Positions 31,681 to 42,212 of a stretch of DNA of 64,000 nucleotides are shown here, in pieces (position 1 is the first letter of the stretch; each line of letters opens with the position of its first letter). Origin of the DNA: Ixodes scapularis (Eukaryota > Arthropoda > Arachnida > Ixodida > Ixodidae); NCBI RefSeq assembly GCF_016920785.2, contig NW_024609884.1:82745647-82809646 (forward strand). Reading direction: 5' to 3'. A program made the translations under genes and the position numbers. Below the pieces are notes generated by a model. The model was not told the DNA's origin. It ran no database searches and saw only the letters and a list, made by a program, of their open reading frames with translations.

Positions 31681-33086
31681 GGTGCAACCCCACGCTTTGT
31701 TAGGCCGATTCTGAACCAACAGATGGCGATGGGATCGCCTTCCAGACCTGTACATCAGTGCAACAAATCGCGTGTGGTGGCGCTTCAAAAAAGTGTAGTA
31801 TACAGTGCCTTCATACACACGCGCGCTTTTGCTTGAGTGGTGACATCTCAGCCATTTTTCCGCCCAATCGTTTTTTTTTTTTAATTTTTTTTTATGCGTC
31901 TTGAAGTGCGTGCAATCCGATGTAACTCAGCTCGAGCGCTTAGCTTTTGCTTTGGCCATTTTACCGCCCAAGTCACGCACCGAGTGCGCGAGATCGTCAC
32001 GCGCTGGAGCATTCAGGGCACCAATGGATGTCTTCACCCTGAGACAGACAGACATGTAGGCACCCTAGTGTAGTATTTGTCTATATCCTGAAATTGACAC
32101 CCCTGGTCATTTGCTTGTCTTCTCTGCGCGAGCTTTCTGTGGAACGCGCACGGATGCGCCAGTTCTCGTGCAACTGAGCCAGTTGCCTACGCTCCGAGCT
32201 CTCGTCTCCAACAAGTGTGATCAGAACAAAACGAGCAAATGGTTCTGAGCTGATGGTGAGACACGTACACGACAAAACAACCGAGCGTGAAAACTATAAG
32301 ATTTCTTGTGCGTAATTAATACACCGCGGATTTCGGAGGCCAATTCCACATATTTCGATGTGATTAAATTTACATAACGGGCCGGCCCTTTTGTCGTGCT
32401 TGTGTTTGGCTCTGTATGAATCTCCAGAAAAACGTGATGACGTGATAGACGCGGGTTTCCAGAATATTAGCTTGAGGGATTAAATACCACAAAAATTAAA
32501 TCAATAAACTATTTTTTGGGTGGTCGGGTGTCTCATTTAGGTAACTTGATGTTTATTTTGACCAAACCATATGAGATTAGAAAACAAAAAAATGACAATC
32601 AGGTGTATGTATTGTTTGATAAACACAAAGTAGGACTGGTGCGGGAGTCTTGCACTTAATAGAGTAATGCCAAGGTTAAGAATTCACTGAAAGCATTGAG
32701 TGATAAGAATTAATTTTTATATCAGTACGGTAATAAATTCAGTAACTGGCCAGGCAAAGATTCTGTGTCTGTGGCTAGCTTTTGCACAGAGTTCAAGTAA
32801 TGTAACAGTCTTATCTTCGTGATTTTTGCGCCTGAGCAGTGGTGTGCAAAAATTAAAATATGAAAAAGGTGGAGTGTGTCGTTGTATTAAATATGGTGTA
32901 AGTGCGCAGATCACACGCTGATTGAGACTGAAACTGCGCTACATATTTCAATAACTTTGAGCGTATACCGAAGCTAAGGATGAATCGAAAATTAAAGTTT
33001 GTTACACATATACTGCTCAGGCCGTGATGTTTCAATGTTCATAATACTTCATTACCTTTAGATTTTGTCCTTATACCTTACAACAG
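31681..33086. other. Rest of the intron; no feature recognised
   Basis: Intron sequence of the gene above, if the model holds. It contains a CAACAGATGGCGATG motif (31718) and T-rich tracts at 31869-31892. A minus frame at 32081-32275 has coding-like composition but no motif or clear splice context. Confidence 0.4.
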
Positions 33087-33304
33087 AAAGAAGGAAATAT
33101 TATAACTCTGAGCTGATAGAAAACGTCCTCCTGCTGAAGGCTATCAATCATCTCGGCGCCGATTATAAGTATTCACTGCTTGCCAAAGGTCGTGTGCTGA
33201 CAACAAGTTTTTTTCCACGCGTCATTTCATACAATCCAGTTGTTATTGACACACAACATTGTTTACCCACGCAAGCGACCACATGGGTGTTTTGCAATCC
33301 GTGA
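33087..33304 (+). CDS. Exon 2 (last) of the candidate small secreted protein
   Basis: A strong acceptor, TTATACCTTACAACAG, precedes 33087. With the single base left by exon 1 the frame runs 72 codons to TGA at 33302-33304. It includes SELIENVLLLKAINHLGADY and ends in CLPTQATTWVFCNP. Joining 142 and 218 bp gives exactly 120 codons, 119 residues before the stop, with three Cys. No family is recognised, and the C-terminal C-x10-C spacing may form a disulphide. No AATAAA is seen in the next 170 bp. Additional small exons in the 2.4-kb intron cannot be excluded. Confidence 0.45.
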
Positions 33305-34398
33305 AATATATTGCTCCTGGGTTACCTTGGTCGCTGATGCATGTCGCACACAAAAGAGCATGAGCTAGATTGAAGATGAAAACGAAAACAACAATGATAA
33401 GCAAGTGTGTAGTGATGTGAAAACTGAAGAATTGCACATATGCAAAAGGTACGCTTTGTTCCACCAATTACTTTACCAGTAAAGTATTTCGTTTTACCGT
33501 GCGCGAGAAGCGGAACCTACAAACGGGAGCATGAATTACTCTTCCATTGAACAAGCGCACGTGCTCGATAGAGCCGTTCAAAGCAGAGCTCGCTTTTGCA
33601 GCGTTTGGTACACTCAGACATAAATTCACTAAGGCGTGAAGTGCTTTCGCCAAATTTAGAAGGCAATTGTAATCAATCATATTATTGCCTTTTTCAAAAA
33701 AGAGTGAGCCCATCTGTTCTCTTCTTTTTTTTTTTTTTTTTTTTGCGTTAACGTGTTTTTTTCTTATTCATATAATATTTTCTTTCTCAAGTCCGAAAAC
33801 TTACTCTGTTTCATCATAAGTAATTACCGCATAATCAAAGGTAAAAAAAAAAAAAGAAGAAACGCGCAAACACGCGAGCTCAAGCAAAAAACAAATTGTT
33901 GTGTGTACGTTTATACAGCCGGAAGTTAGTCTGCCTCAGAGGGCGTCTGGTGTCTCAGCTGTAGATGAGCAATTTAGCCAGTGCGGTACAATTGATAGCT
34001 TGGGGTCTTTAACGTGCACCACGCAGTAGTGATACACGACCACACGCCGGTACGACGCTCATCCAGATCTAAACGGGCAGGGGTGGGGCTCACATTAAAC
34101 ATGAAATGTCACGGCGCATTCAAAATTAGTCGTTTGTTATCAGACAGCAGGAGTTTTGTACCGCTACATTGTTACCCGTTGTATATTATAAATTTACCCA
34201 CTGCAGTACAAGCGTTAGCTCGGGGTCTTTAACGTGCATCGCGCAGTAGTGATATACGATCGCACGCCGGTAAAATGCAGATGGGCGATTGAACCCGGAG
34301 TCCCTGCAGGTTCTGTAGCGTGAGCTCCGTGCTTTGAATTGAACTCGCACTCGCACATTTCTCCACGTGCTTTGATATGCGGCGCGCCGACATAAGCC
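33305..34398. other. Non-coding; two SINE-like fragments
   Basis: GGGGTCTTTAACGTGCACCA at about 34003 and GGGGTCTTTAACGTGCATCG at about 34226 begin two related fragments of about 100 bp. In ticks this motif is common next to tRNA-derived SINE-like repeats, and GATTGAACCCGGAGTCC (34286) is the B-box-like part. There are T-runs at 33726 and A-runs at 33842. Confidence 0.4.
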
Positions 34399-34544
34399 TG
34401 GTTCACATGCAGCGGTTGTGGGCCTAGAGCGGCGCGATTTCTGCCGTCGCGGCGCTCTGGCCAGCACCAGCGGTTGAGCGGCACGAGCGCCGCGACGGCA
34501 GAAATCGCGCCGCTCTAGGGCCAAAATCGCTGCATGTGAAACCC
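34399..34544. mobile_element. 146-bp near-perfect hairpin MITE
   Basis: Ends GGTTCACATGCAGCG and CGCTGCATGTGAAACC. Inside, GCGGCGCGATTTCTGCCGTC pairs with GACGGCAGAAATCGCGCCGC, leaving about 30 bases of loop. A different but similarly ended element (GATTCACATGACGG) is at 47263. Confidence 0.8.
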
Positions 34545-35194
34545 TCTATACTCGGCCAATGATCCCCTACCGCAGTTGGTTTATCCTACAGTCACTAAAT
34601 GAAATATGCTTAAAGTATCGGCACTCTTTTTCCCGATATTGTTGTGGGCACCGCCATATTTGTGCTTAGTACAAAGCAGACATAACTACCGATCGCCATG
34701 ATTCAAAAGTGTGACTTCCCCAGCATTAGTTTTATTGTTGGGAGGCTCATGTAAGCATATTGCTTTGCTTCGCTGTGAACTGTTCAAAAATTTGTAGAGG
34801 ACGGAAAAGAGTTTCCTGGTGATTTCAGATACAGCTTCAAATAACTGACAACCATGAATTTAAGCACCAATATCCGGAACTGTTATTACTGTGAAGCGTA
34901 GCCTATTTAGTGGCTCTAGTTTAGCGCGACTGCACGGGCTTAAAAAGAGAACGAACCGCATGACCTTGCGCTCTTGGCGCTACTTCAGTGGCTTCACAGT
35001 CCTTAACGTTGCGTTTTCTGCGCTCTGATCTAAGGTAAAGCGAAGCAAATATTCAGATCTTAGGTTTTTACAAGCCAACCTAGCAAAAATCAATTCGCAC
35101 GCCCCCCCCCCCCCCCTAAAAAAATAATAAACAAAAAAAAATAATATTGTGGGTTTATTTTGACTAAATCGAGATCTTTTGACGTGCAACTGAA
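34545..35194. other. No feature recognised; poly-C at about 35101-35116
   Basis: Frames are short and unsupported. AT-rich after the C-run. Confidence 0.4.
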
Positions 35195-35207
35195 ATCTCA
35201 GATTGAC
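35195..35207 (+). repeat. Target-site duplication of the Penelope-like dimer, left copy
   Basis: ATCTCAGATTGAC, repeated exactly at 38842-38854. Confidence 0.8.
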
Positions 35208-35386
35208 TGAACATGGTTAAAATTGCGCACAAATAGAAAGGTACAGAGAAGAAGGAAGAGAGAAGAGACAAGCGCAAACTCACAACTCGATGTATTGATG
35301 GAAGAAAAAAGAACAGCCCTCGGTATCAGCTCGAGCCGAGGCCACACTCGCACGGGGGCACCCGAGCACGCGGAGGACACACACCA

Positions 35387-35806
35387 TCAACCACACTCGA
35401 ACGACTGCAGAAAGGCTATTTCCTTGTCGGTTAAAGCCACAGAAGGATGGCTGACACAACGCTCGCCTAAGCGGAGTATACTAAAGGCTTCAAAAATTTC
35501 GCGAGTGTGTTTTTCGGTGAATCTGCCAATTATCGAGGTCTTTTGTGAAGAAGGTGTACACTTACACGCTTGACAATGCAGAGGTAGGTGACCCCCCACT
35601 GTTGAATTTAGAGAAAGATTGTGCTCCCTTAACCGGTCGTTAATACACCGTCCTGTCTGTCCTACGTAGGATCTGCCACAGGAAAGGGGAATGCTATAAA
35701 CCACTCTGGTTGAACAGGGCACGTAAGGGCGGACGTGTTTTGTGCGGCACCTGTGTTTTGTAATATTTTCTATTTTTGCTCGAACTTTACAACAAATTTG
35801 ACCCAT
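35387..35806 (-). CDS. Penelope-like GIY-YIG endonuclease domain, left copy (frameshifted from its RT)
   Basis: This frame continues the RT of 35787-37346 after a one-base frameshift. It reads KVRAKIENITKHRCRTK, then VYSIPLSCGRSYVGQTGR (the GIY-YIG core, 'Y.ip..CG..YvGqTgR'), INDRLREH, GRFTEKHTREIFEA and a C-terminal LTDKEIAFLQS. The domain nicks target DNA for priming. The frameshift comes from a C-run of five (about 35812-35816 on the plus strand) where the right copy has four, so it is one inserted base and could be a sequencing error. Confidence 0.85.
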   Translation of the reverse strand: MGQICCKVRAKIENITKHRCRTKHVRPYVPCSTRVVYSIPLSCGRSYVGQTGRCINDRLREHNLSLNSTVGGHLPLHCQACKCTPSSQKTSIIGRFTEKHTREIFEAFSILRLGERCVSHPSVALTDKEIAFLQSFECG

Positions 35807-37346
35807 TTTTTGGGGGTGCTGACATCACTAAGGGGACTCCGTACCTATTGGCTACCTGTTTAAGATTGTGGGATATTCTGTGTATATACGGAACCACCAC
35901 CACTCTTGTTTTGTCGATATCACGTGCAGCTTTTTCGCATCCTTTTACTTTTTTTATCAGAGTTCCTACCACTTCGGTTAGCACCTGCGCTGGAAAGCCA
36001 GACGCTGTAAGCCTCTCAATTTGAGCATTAAAACTGCTTTTGATGGTGTGGAGGCATGACTTCTTTAGGGCTGAAGTAAGGCAGGAAAGAGCTATGCCTC
36101 TCTTTACGACTTTTGAGTGCGAGGACGTATAGTGCAGTAAGCCTTTTTTAGAACGGGGTGAAAATGACCAGCACAGGTGGTTTGTTTGCAAAGATAGAGA
36201 AAGGTCTAGAAATTGCAACACACCTTCCTTAGGAGTTTCACAGGTAAAAATAAGTCCTGAACCGCACTTGTGGAATATGTCCATGATGCTACTAATTACA
36301 TTATTGTCCAGTGTCTTTTGGTACACTAGCAGAAAATCGTCTACATACCTAAACACGTGAAGAACTGGCATGGACGCTATGGCCGTCTTAATGGCGCGGT
36401 CGACCCCCGCAAGAAAAATATCACTTAGGACCGGTGCAACGCAAGAGCCTATACAGACTCCCGACTTTTGCAAAAATACCCCGTTTTGCCACCCAATGAA
36501 TGTCGAATTAAGATAGAAATGTAGCAGCTCAAGAAAACTTTCTATAGGTACACCACTTGAGTTACGGAACGAGAGCTCACCGTGGGACTCAAGACAGGAC
36601 TTAACAGAGGCAAGTAGATGTTCGTGGGGAAGCGAGTAAAAAAGATCTTGAACGTCCACGCTGAAAACACTGTGACTGGACAGTTCATTTGACCTTAGTA
36701 CTTCAACGACGGCTTCGGAATTGCAGACTCTAAAGGGATCCGTGATCTTCACACCCGAAAGGTGCTTTTGAAGATAGGCCGACATCTGCCGTTGCCATGA
36801 CCCTCTTTCGGTGACAATTGCTCGGAAAGGGCAGGCTTCCTTGTGTGTTTTGGCACTAAAGAAGACTTCAAGGTGTAGCCCTTCAGCTTTTTTGATGTTG
36901 CTTGCTAATTGGCTCAACGTGAAACGTTGACAAAGGGAGAGTGCCTGGCTCTTGGCCTTCTTCAGGACTATCTGCATTGGCCGGAAGTTCTTCTGAACCA
37001 CTGCGCATGCTTTTTCATTATTCATGCCTTCGGGCAGTATCACAAAAGAGCCTTCTTTGTCCGCTTCCAAGACACGCTGCTGGTTGTCAACCAAAAAGTT
37101 AACAAGTTGTCTAGGATCTTGGGCATGAACTCCCCTTGAGCCAGATAGAGCATCAACACATTCGGAAACACATCTTGGTCTAACCTCTTCACTGGTTCTG
37201 TAGGCAACCTTCCTTGCCAGAGTAAGAAGCTCCGGTGGTCGCAGGTTCGGTTGAAGGTAAAACTTGGGACCCAGACCCAAGGTTGTTTCTAGGTTCTGGG
37301 GAACCGCTACATTTCCGAGGTTGGTAAATCGTCCTGCAGCTGACAC
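35787..37346 (-). CDS. Penelope-like reverse transcriptase, left copy
   Basis: Minus frame of 519 codons, open further upstream to the dimer junction and without an ATG there, so the N-terminus is truncated. The N-terminal part has LGLGPKFYLQPN and EGSFVILPEG. The palm has FFSAKTHKEACPFRAIV, VDVQDLFYSLPHEHLL, ELLHFYLNSTFIGW, GVCIGSCVAPVLSDIFLAG, RYVDDFLLVYQK (catalytic YVDD) and a thumb with LQFLDLSLSL. All belong to the Penelope/telomerase-related RT class. The frame runs into the wrong register at SAPPKNGSN, where the extra C occurs, instead of entering the endonuclease. Confidence 0.9.
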   Translation of the reverse strand: MSAAGRFTNLGNVAVPQNLETTLGLGPKFYLQPNLRPPELLTLARKVAYRTSEEVRPRCVSECVDALSGSRGVHAQDPRQLVNFLVDNQQRVLEADKEGSFVILPEGMNNEKACAVVQKNFRPMQIVLKKAKSQALSLCQRFTLSQLASNIKKAEGLHLEVFFSAKTHKEACPFRAIVTERGSWQRQMSAYLQKHLSGVKITDPFRVCNSEAVVEVLRSNELSSHSVFSVDVQDLFYSLPHEHLLASVKSCLESHGELSFRNSSGVPIESFLELLHFYLNSTFIGWQNGVFLQKSGVCIGSCVAPVLSDIFLAGVDRAIKTAIASMPVLHVFRYVDDFLLVYQKTLDNNVISSIMDIFHKCGSGLIFTCETPKEGVLQFLDLSLSLQTNHLCWSFSPRSKKGLLHYTSSHSKVVKRGIALSCLTSALKKSCLHTIKSSFNAQIERLTASGFPAQVLTEVVGTLIKKVKGCEKAARDIDKTRVVVVPYIHRISHNLKQVANRYGVPLVMSAPPKNGSNLL

Positions 37347-37378
37347 AGATCTTTTCTTTTTTGGGAGGTTATGCTTCC

Positions 37379-38631
37379 TTTACTCGCTTCCCCACGAACA
37401 TCTACTTGCCTCTGTTAAGTCCTGTCTTGAGTCCCACGGTGAGCTCTCGTTCCGTAACTCAAGTGGTGTACCTATAGAAAGTTTTCTTGAGCTGCTACAT
37501 TTCTATCTTAATTCGACATTCATTGGGTGGCAAAACGGGGTATTTTTGCAAAAGTCGGGAGTCTGTATAGGCTCTTGCGTTGCACCGGTCCTAAGAGATA
37601 TTTTTCTTGCGGGGGTCGACCGCGCCATTAAGACGGCCATAGCGTCCATGCCAGTTCTTCACGTGTTTAGGTATGTAGACGATTTTCTGCTAGTGTACCA
37701 AAAGACATTGGACAATAATGTAATTAGTAGCATCATGGACATATTCCACAAGTGCGGTTCAGGACTTATTTTTACCTGTGAAACTCCTAAGGAAGGTGTG
37801 TTGCAATTTCTAGACCTTTCTCTATCTTTGCAAACAAACCACCTGTGCTGGTCATTTTCACCCCGTTCTAAAAAAGGTTTACTGCACTATACGTCCTCGC
37901 ACTCAAAAGTCGTAAAGAGAGGCATAGCTCTTTCCTGCCTTACTTCAGCCCTAAAGAAGTCATGCCTCCACACCATCAAAAGCAGTTTTAATGCTCAAAT
38001 TGAGAGGCTTACAGCGTCTGGCTTTCCAGCGCAGGTGCTAACCGAAGTGGTAGGAACTCTGATAAAAAAAGTAAAAGGATGCGAAAAAGCTGCACGTGAT
38101 ATCGACAAAACAAGAGTGGTGGTGGTTCCGTATATACACAGAATATCCCACAATCTTAAACAGGTAGCCAATAGGTACGGAGTCCCCTTAGTGATGTCAG
38201 CACCCCAAAAAATGGGTCAAATTTGTTGTAAAGTTCGAGCAAAAATAGAAAATATTACAAAACACAGGTGCCGCACAAAACACGTCCGCCCTTACGTGCC
38301 CTGTTCAACCAGAGTGGTTTATAGCATTCCCCTTTCCTGTGGCAGATCCTACGTAGGACAGACGGGACGGTGTATTAATGACCGGTTAAGGGAGCACAAT
38401 CTTTCTCTAAATTCAACAGTGGGGGGTCACCTACCTCTGCATTGTCAAGCGTGTAAGTGTACACCTTCTTTACAAAAGACCTCGATAATTGGCAGATTCA
38501 CCGAAAAACACACTCGCGAAATTTTTGAAGCCTTTAGTATACTCCGCTTAGGCGAGCGTTGTGTCAGCCATCCTTCTGTGGCTTTAACCGACAAGGAAAT
38601 AGCCTTTCTGCAGTCGTTCGAGTGTGGTTGA
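37379..38631 (+). CDS. Penelope-like RT plus GIY-YIG endonuclease, right copy (5'-truncated)
   Basis: The plus frame enters the element at YSLPHEHLLASVKSCLE. It keeps a single register through GSCVAPVLRDIFLAG, RYVDDFLLVY, SAPQKMGQICCKV and the GIY-YIG core YSIPLSCGRSYVGQTGR to the TGA at 38629-38631. The fingers region and everything N-terminal are absent. Upstream, the frame reads antisense linker from the left copy, so any protein from it would be chimeric. It is nonetheless the better reference for the C-terminal half. Confidence 0.9.
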
Positions 38632-38841
38632 TGGTGTATGTCCTCCGCGTGCTCGGGTGCCCCCGTGCGAGTGTGGCCTCGGCTCGAGCTGATACCGAGG
38701 GCTGTTCTTTTATCTTCCATCAATACATCGAGTTGTGAGTTTGCGCTTGTCTCTTCTCTCTTCCCTCTTCTCTGTACCTTTCTATTTGTGCGCAATTTTA
38801 ACCATGTTCAATCATTACCAACTCGCCCAACTAACCACTTT

Positions 38842-38854
38842 ATCTCAGATTGAC
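38842..38854 (+). repeat. Target-site duplication of the Penelope-like dimer, right copy
   Basis: ATCTCAGATTGAC directly after the right 3' end, which carries TACCAACTCGCCCAACTAA. Confidence 0.8.
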
Positions 38855-39695
38855 CTCCGTCAGATTCTATGCACTTCCGTCAGTATTCAAACCCGACAAA
38901 TAGGGATTCATAGGCGAGCGCGTTGGATCAAAACCACTGAGTCGTTTTAATGTTCTGTTTTAGTATCGCTGCCACCTAAACGCCACAAAGGTGGTTGTGA
39001 AACAAAATATTGTCGAACCACTCTGACAAGTACAGTTCGATTGCTAAAATGATTTCTGCAATTGATCAAAACAAAACAAGGAAAAGAAAACATTCACCTG
39101 TCTTTGCATACGTGGCGGAATCCCAATTGCTGTCAGAATCGCTTTCATGGCACCCATTTCATTTGGATCACGTCAGGCACATGTACGGACGCACAGGAGA
39201 ACGCGCGCAAAAGCAGCTGTGGTGCACCCGCAGTCTCGCGCTTGTTGTTCTGACATCTCTGGCACTCTCACTACGGGCATCCAGGCATCTGACACCCTAA
39301 CACAAGTCGCTCTTTCTGTCTTTCAGTGGTGTTCCTAGCGGCACACGACGGCAAATGCACATCAAGCTATCCTTGAACACGTGTCGCCATTTGCATTTTA
39401 TATTAAGAAACTGAAACTTGCCTTAACTGAATGTTGAAAGTTTGAGATCTAATAATATTCTTCATGTGTGATATGGAAGTTCTGGAAAATTTAATATTGA
39501 AGGATGCTTCGTAATTTAATGTATCGTAATTTTGATTAGTTGATATGATTTCGTTTCATAAAACCGTAAAATATTACCATTTTAAACTTCATTTTTTATT
39601 TTAAAATTTACATTATTTGTACAGTTCGTTGCTTAATTTTTTAAACTCATTATATCCAACCAAACGCTCACGTAAACTATCGTGGACGATGGGAC
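38855..39695. other. No feature recognised, AT-rich towards the right
   Basis: Overlapping frames at 39010-39338 in three registers show no motif. 39400-39690 is AT-rich and empty. Confidence 0.4.
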
Positions 39696-40171
39696 TTTAT
39701 TTATTTATTTATTTATTTGTTACCTACGTTACCTACATTTCGCCCAGGGGGCATTGTTGTGGGGGGGGGGGGTTAAATTACATATAAACACAATAAATAC
39801 ACAAATGGAAATGCAAAACATATCAATACATGGTGACATCTGCTACAAGTAATACAATACGCAATCACACAAAAAAAGAAAAACCTGAACACGGCATACA
39901 CGTATCTACTATAAGCTGCTAACATCAGCACAAAGAAAAACAATACATTGGTCATGGATTAATCTCGTGTAAGTAATGACTTGAAAGAGACAATCAAAAG
40001 TTTCATTCGAAGCCGGAACCACAGCTTCCGGGAGGCTGTTCCAGTGATTTATTGTGCGTGGGAAAAATGACGCTTGAAAAAACGATGTGCGGCACGCTAT
40101 TTATCGTATTTTCTTCGTGTGGTCTACTCTTTGGGGAACAAAAGTAGGGGGTTTCAGGTACATGTTCCCAT

Positions 40172-40255
40172 AGGCATAGACTTCGGGGGGGGGGGGGGGG
40201 GGGGGGGGGGGCAAAGCCCCCCCCCCCCCTTTCCGGGAAATGGGAAGTCTACGCC
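40172..40255. mobile_element. Short insertion with GGCATAGACTTC ends and poly-G/poly-C core
   Basis: GGCATAGACTTC at the left and GAAGTCTACGCC at the right are inverted. The core is a run of about 25 G, then GCAAAG, then about 14 C. It interrupts the LINE at a position where the RT C-terminal codons continue on both sides. Confidence 0.6.
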
Positions 40256-40615
40256 GCTGCATCTTCCTATCAATGCCGGTACGTTCACGAATCACTTTAT
40301 TCAGAAAAGAGTACCTTGATTGATAACCTTCGGCGACGTTCAAGCGAGTCCCATGATAATGACTTTTTTAATGCCGTGACACTGATATCAAAATGTTAAG
40401 AGTTGATAAAAAAAACGGACAGAGAGATTTTGGATGGCCTCAAGTTTATTAATTAAGGTCTTAGTGTCGGAATCCCATACTACACCGCATATTTCAAGAG
40501 GAAACGTACGTTAGAAACGTGTAGTATTTCTTTGAGGTCACGAGGTGCGTGTTCAAAGTTTCTCTTTATAAATTTAACTACACGTTTTGCTTTCATTGTT
40601 ATAGATTAAACATGA

Positions 40616-41290
40616 CTATCCCCATGTTAGGTTAGATGAAAAAATAACACCCAAATACTTCACATCTTTCGTCAAGGTAATCTGATCCGCATCTAGATCC
40701 GCCTGTATGTTTAGACGCTTTCTGCTAAAGCTGATACAATTACACTTTACAAGATTTAGTTTCACTTTCCATTTGTTGCACCATGAGAGTATTTGATCAA
40801 GAACAGTCTGTAAAGCGGCAGCATCGTTCTGGTTATTTATATCTTTGAATAACACACAATCATCTGCATATAATCTTATTTTTGAGGTCGTTCCGTAGCC
40901 TATATCATTTAAATAGGTTAAAAACAGAAGCGGACCAAGTACGGACCTTTGGGGAACACCCGACATTACTGAAATAAAGTAAGATTTTGAGCCATTCATG
41001 ACTACTTTTTGGGAGCAACTGATTAGATAGTCTGCTATCCAGCCAAGGACAGAAAGAGGTAGACCTAAAGTTGCGAGTTTTAAAAGCAATAAAGAGTGTG
41101 GCGCGGTATCAGAGGCCTTACTAAATTCTAACATTATACAATCAACTTACTTCCCAGAATCAAAAGAAGAAAACACATCGTACGAAAATTCGACTAACTA
41201 AGTGACGCAAGAGAAGCCTGCCCTAAAGCCATGTTGAAACTGGACAAAAAATATTTGTTTGGAAGTGATGAAACATGTTAGAGTAATACC
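40616..41290 (-). pseudogene. LINE reverse transcriptase remnant (CR1/Jockey group)
   Basis: The minus strand frame of 172 codons reads MLEFSKASDTAPHSLLLLKL, VLGWIADYLISCSQKV, SGVPQRSVLGPLLFLTYLND and RLYADDCVLFKDINNQ. It continues to KYLGVIFSSNLTWG, the palm through the start of the thumb. QRS replaces the conserved QGS. Upstream, frameshifted remains of the preceding 'GFR...SC..QL' block are visible to about 41290. Downstream, frameshifts and an insertion destroy the C-terminus. Confidence 0.85.
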
Positions 41291-41640
41291 TCTTTCAGAC
41301 GGGCACCTAAAAGGACCTTTACGCCAAAGGCCTTTAGGATTTTCAAATGACCTTTACGTTTTGCCGTGCCAGACAGCACAAGTAAATGTCATTTAGACGA
41401 TGTTTACAACGATTGAAGTCTCGTAGCTTGGTTCAAACGCATAAATCATCTTCAAGCCAGAAAAAAAAATATTATTTTGTCGATATAAATAATTTGTAAG
41501 TTTTTCTGAAGCAAACAATCATTAAAAAAAGACAGAATGACGAGTTTAGTCGAGTGATTATAACAAAGTCCACTTCAAGCCCTAGCAAAGTGGTTTTTTG
41601 GCGATTAGCGGCAACCCTGGGAGTCTCCCGCTTTAGTCCT
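41291..41640. other. No feature recognised
   Basis: Starts with GGGCACCTAAAAGGACCTT, a possible element end. No frame is supported. Confidence 0.35.
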
Positions 41641-42212
41641 AACTAGGGACGCTAGTCCTAACGTGCTAACGTTGCTCAGTGGAATCGGCGGCGGCTTCTG
41701 GGATACGAGGCGAGGCCGCATTCCTCGAGGAGGGCGGTGCCTCCCTCGCCGTTTTGCGTGAATGTGCCTTGAGTACACTCTTGGGAATAATCGTGGACGC
41801 AACCCATCTTCGGGCTAAGCCAGACCAGCTACACCGGGCGTGTCCATTTCCCACAGGTTAAATAAGCCGGCCCCTAAACGGTGGCCGAGACTTTCGCTGG
41901 GAGAGGCTCTGGTCCTCGGAGCCTCTACTTTCTTTTTGCAGCTTCCTCTTTCCCACGAATATACCTAATACGGTAGCGTAGGCCCCTCCAGGTGGACCTG
42001 TCTGATACAACAAAACCGATCTTTTTAGTCTTTTCGTTGTTGGCCGACGGGCAACGCGTGGTGGCGAAACACCAATAAAACCCGCCTCTTCGGGATCCCT
42101 GTGTTGCGGAGTGACTTTTCTCTATCAGAGCCTACAGCAGTGTTTGGACGGAGCCGGCAGTAGCAGTCCTCAAGCGCGAGCTACGGTGTGGGATACTTCG
42201 CTGTACAGTCAG
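41641..42212 (+). other. Possible LTR or transcribed 5' leader ending at a strong splice donor
   Basis: GC-rich sequence with an AATAAA at 42076 and a stretch ending ACAGTCAG followed by GTAAGTGG at 42213, a near-perfect donor. The order (polyadenylation signal, then about 130 bp, then donor) would fit an LTR with leader. A non-coding host first exon fits as well. No partner LTR is in the window. Confidence 0.3.

Larger units (their letters stand above)
35208..38841. mobile_element. Head-to-head dimer of a Penelope-like retroelement
   Basis: Two copies of one element face away from a junction near 37378. The left copy is read on the minus strand (35208-37378) and the right on the plus strand (37379-38841). 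They share about 1.4 kb at very high identity and both end outward in the same 3' region (GTGCGCAATTTTAACCATG). A 13-bp duplication brackets the whole pair, so it entered as one unit or was completed in one event. Inverted and partial-tandem arrangements are typical of Penelope-like elements. The left copy keeps more of its 5' part. Confidence 0.85.
39696..41290 (-). mobile_element. 5'-truncated LINE, minus strand
   Basis: It ends in an AAATAAATAAAT tail (39696-39718 as TTTATTTATTTA on the plus strand) and carries an RT remnant at 40616-41290. A poly-G/C insertion lies at 40172-40255. The 5' limit near 41290 is where RT similarity ends. Confidence 0.75.

Noticed and set aside
35208..38841. 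Hammerhead ribozyme in the Penelope-like terminal regions
   Set aside because: Such ribozymes are known in this class, but I could not find a CTGATGA core with a matching GAAA strand in either end.
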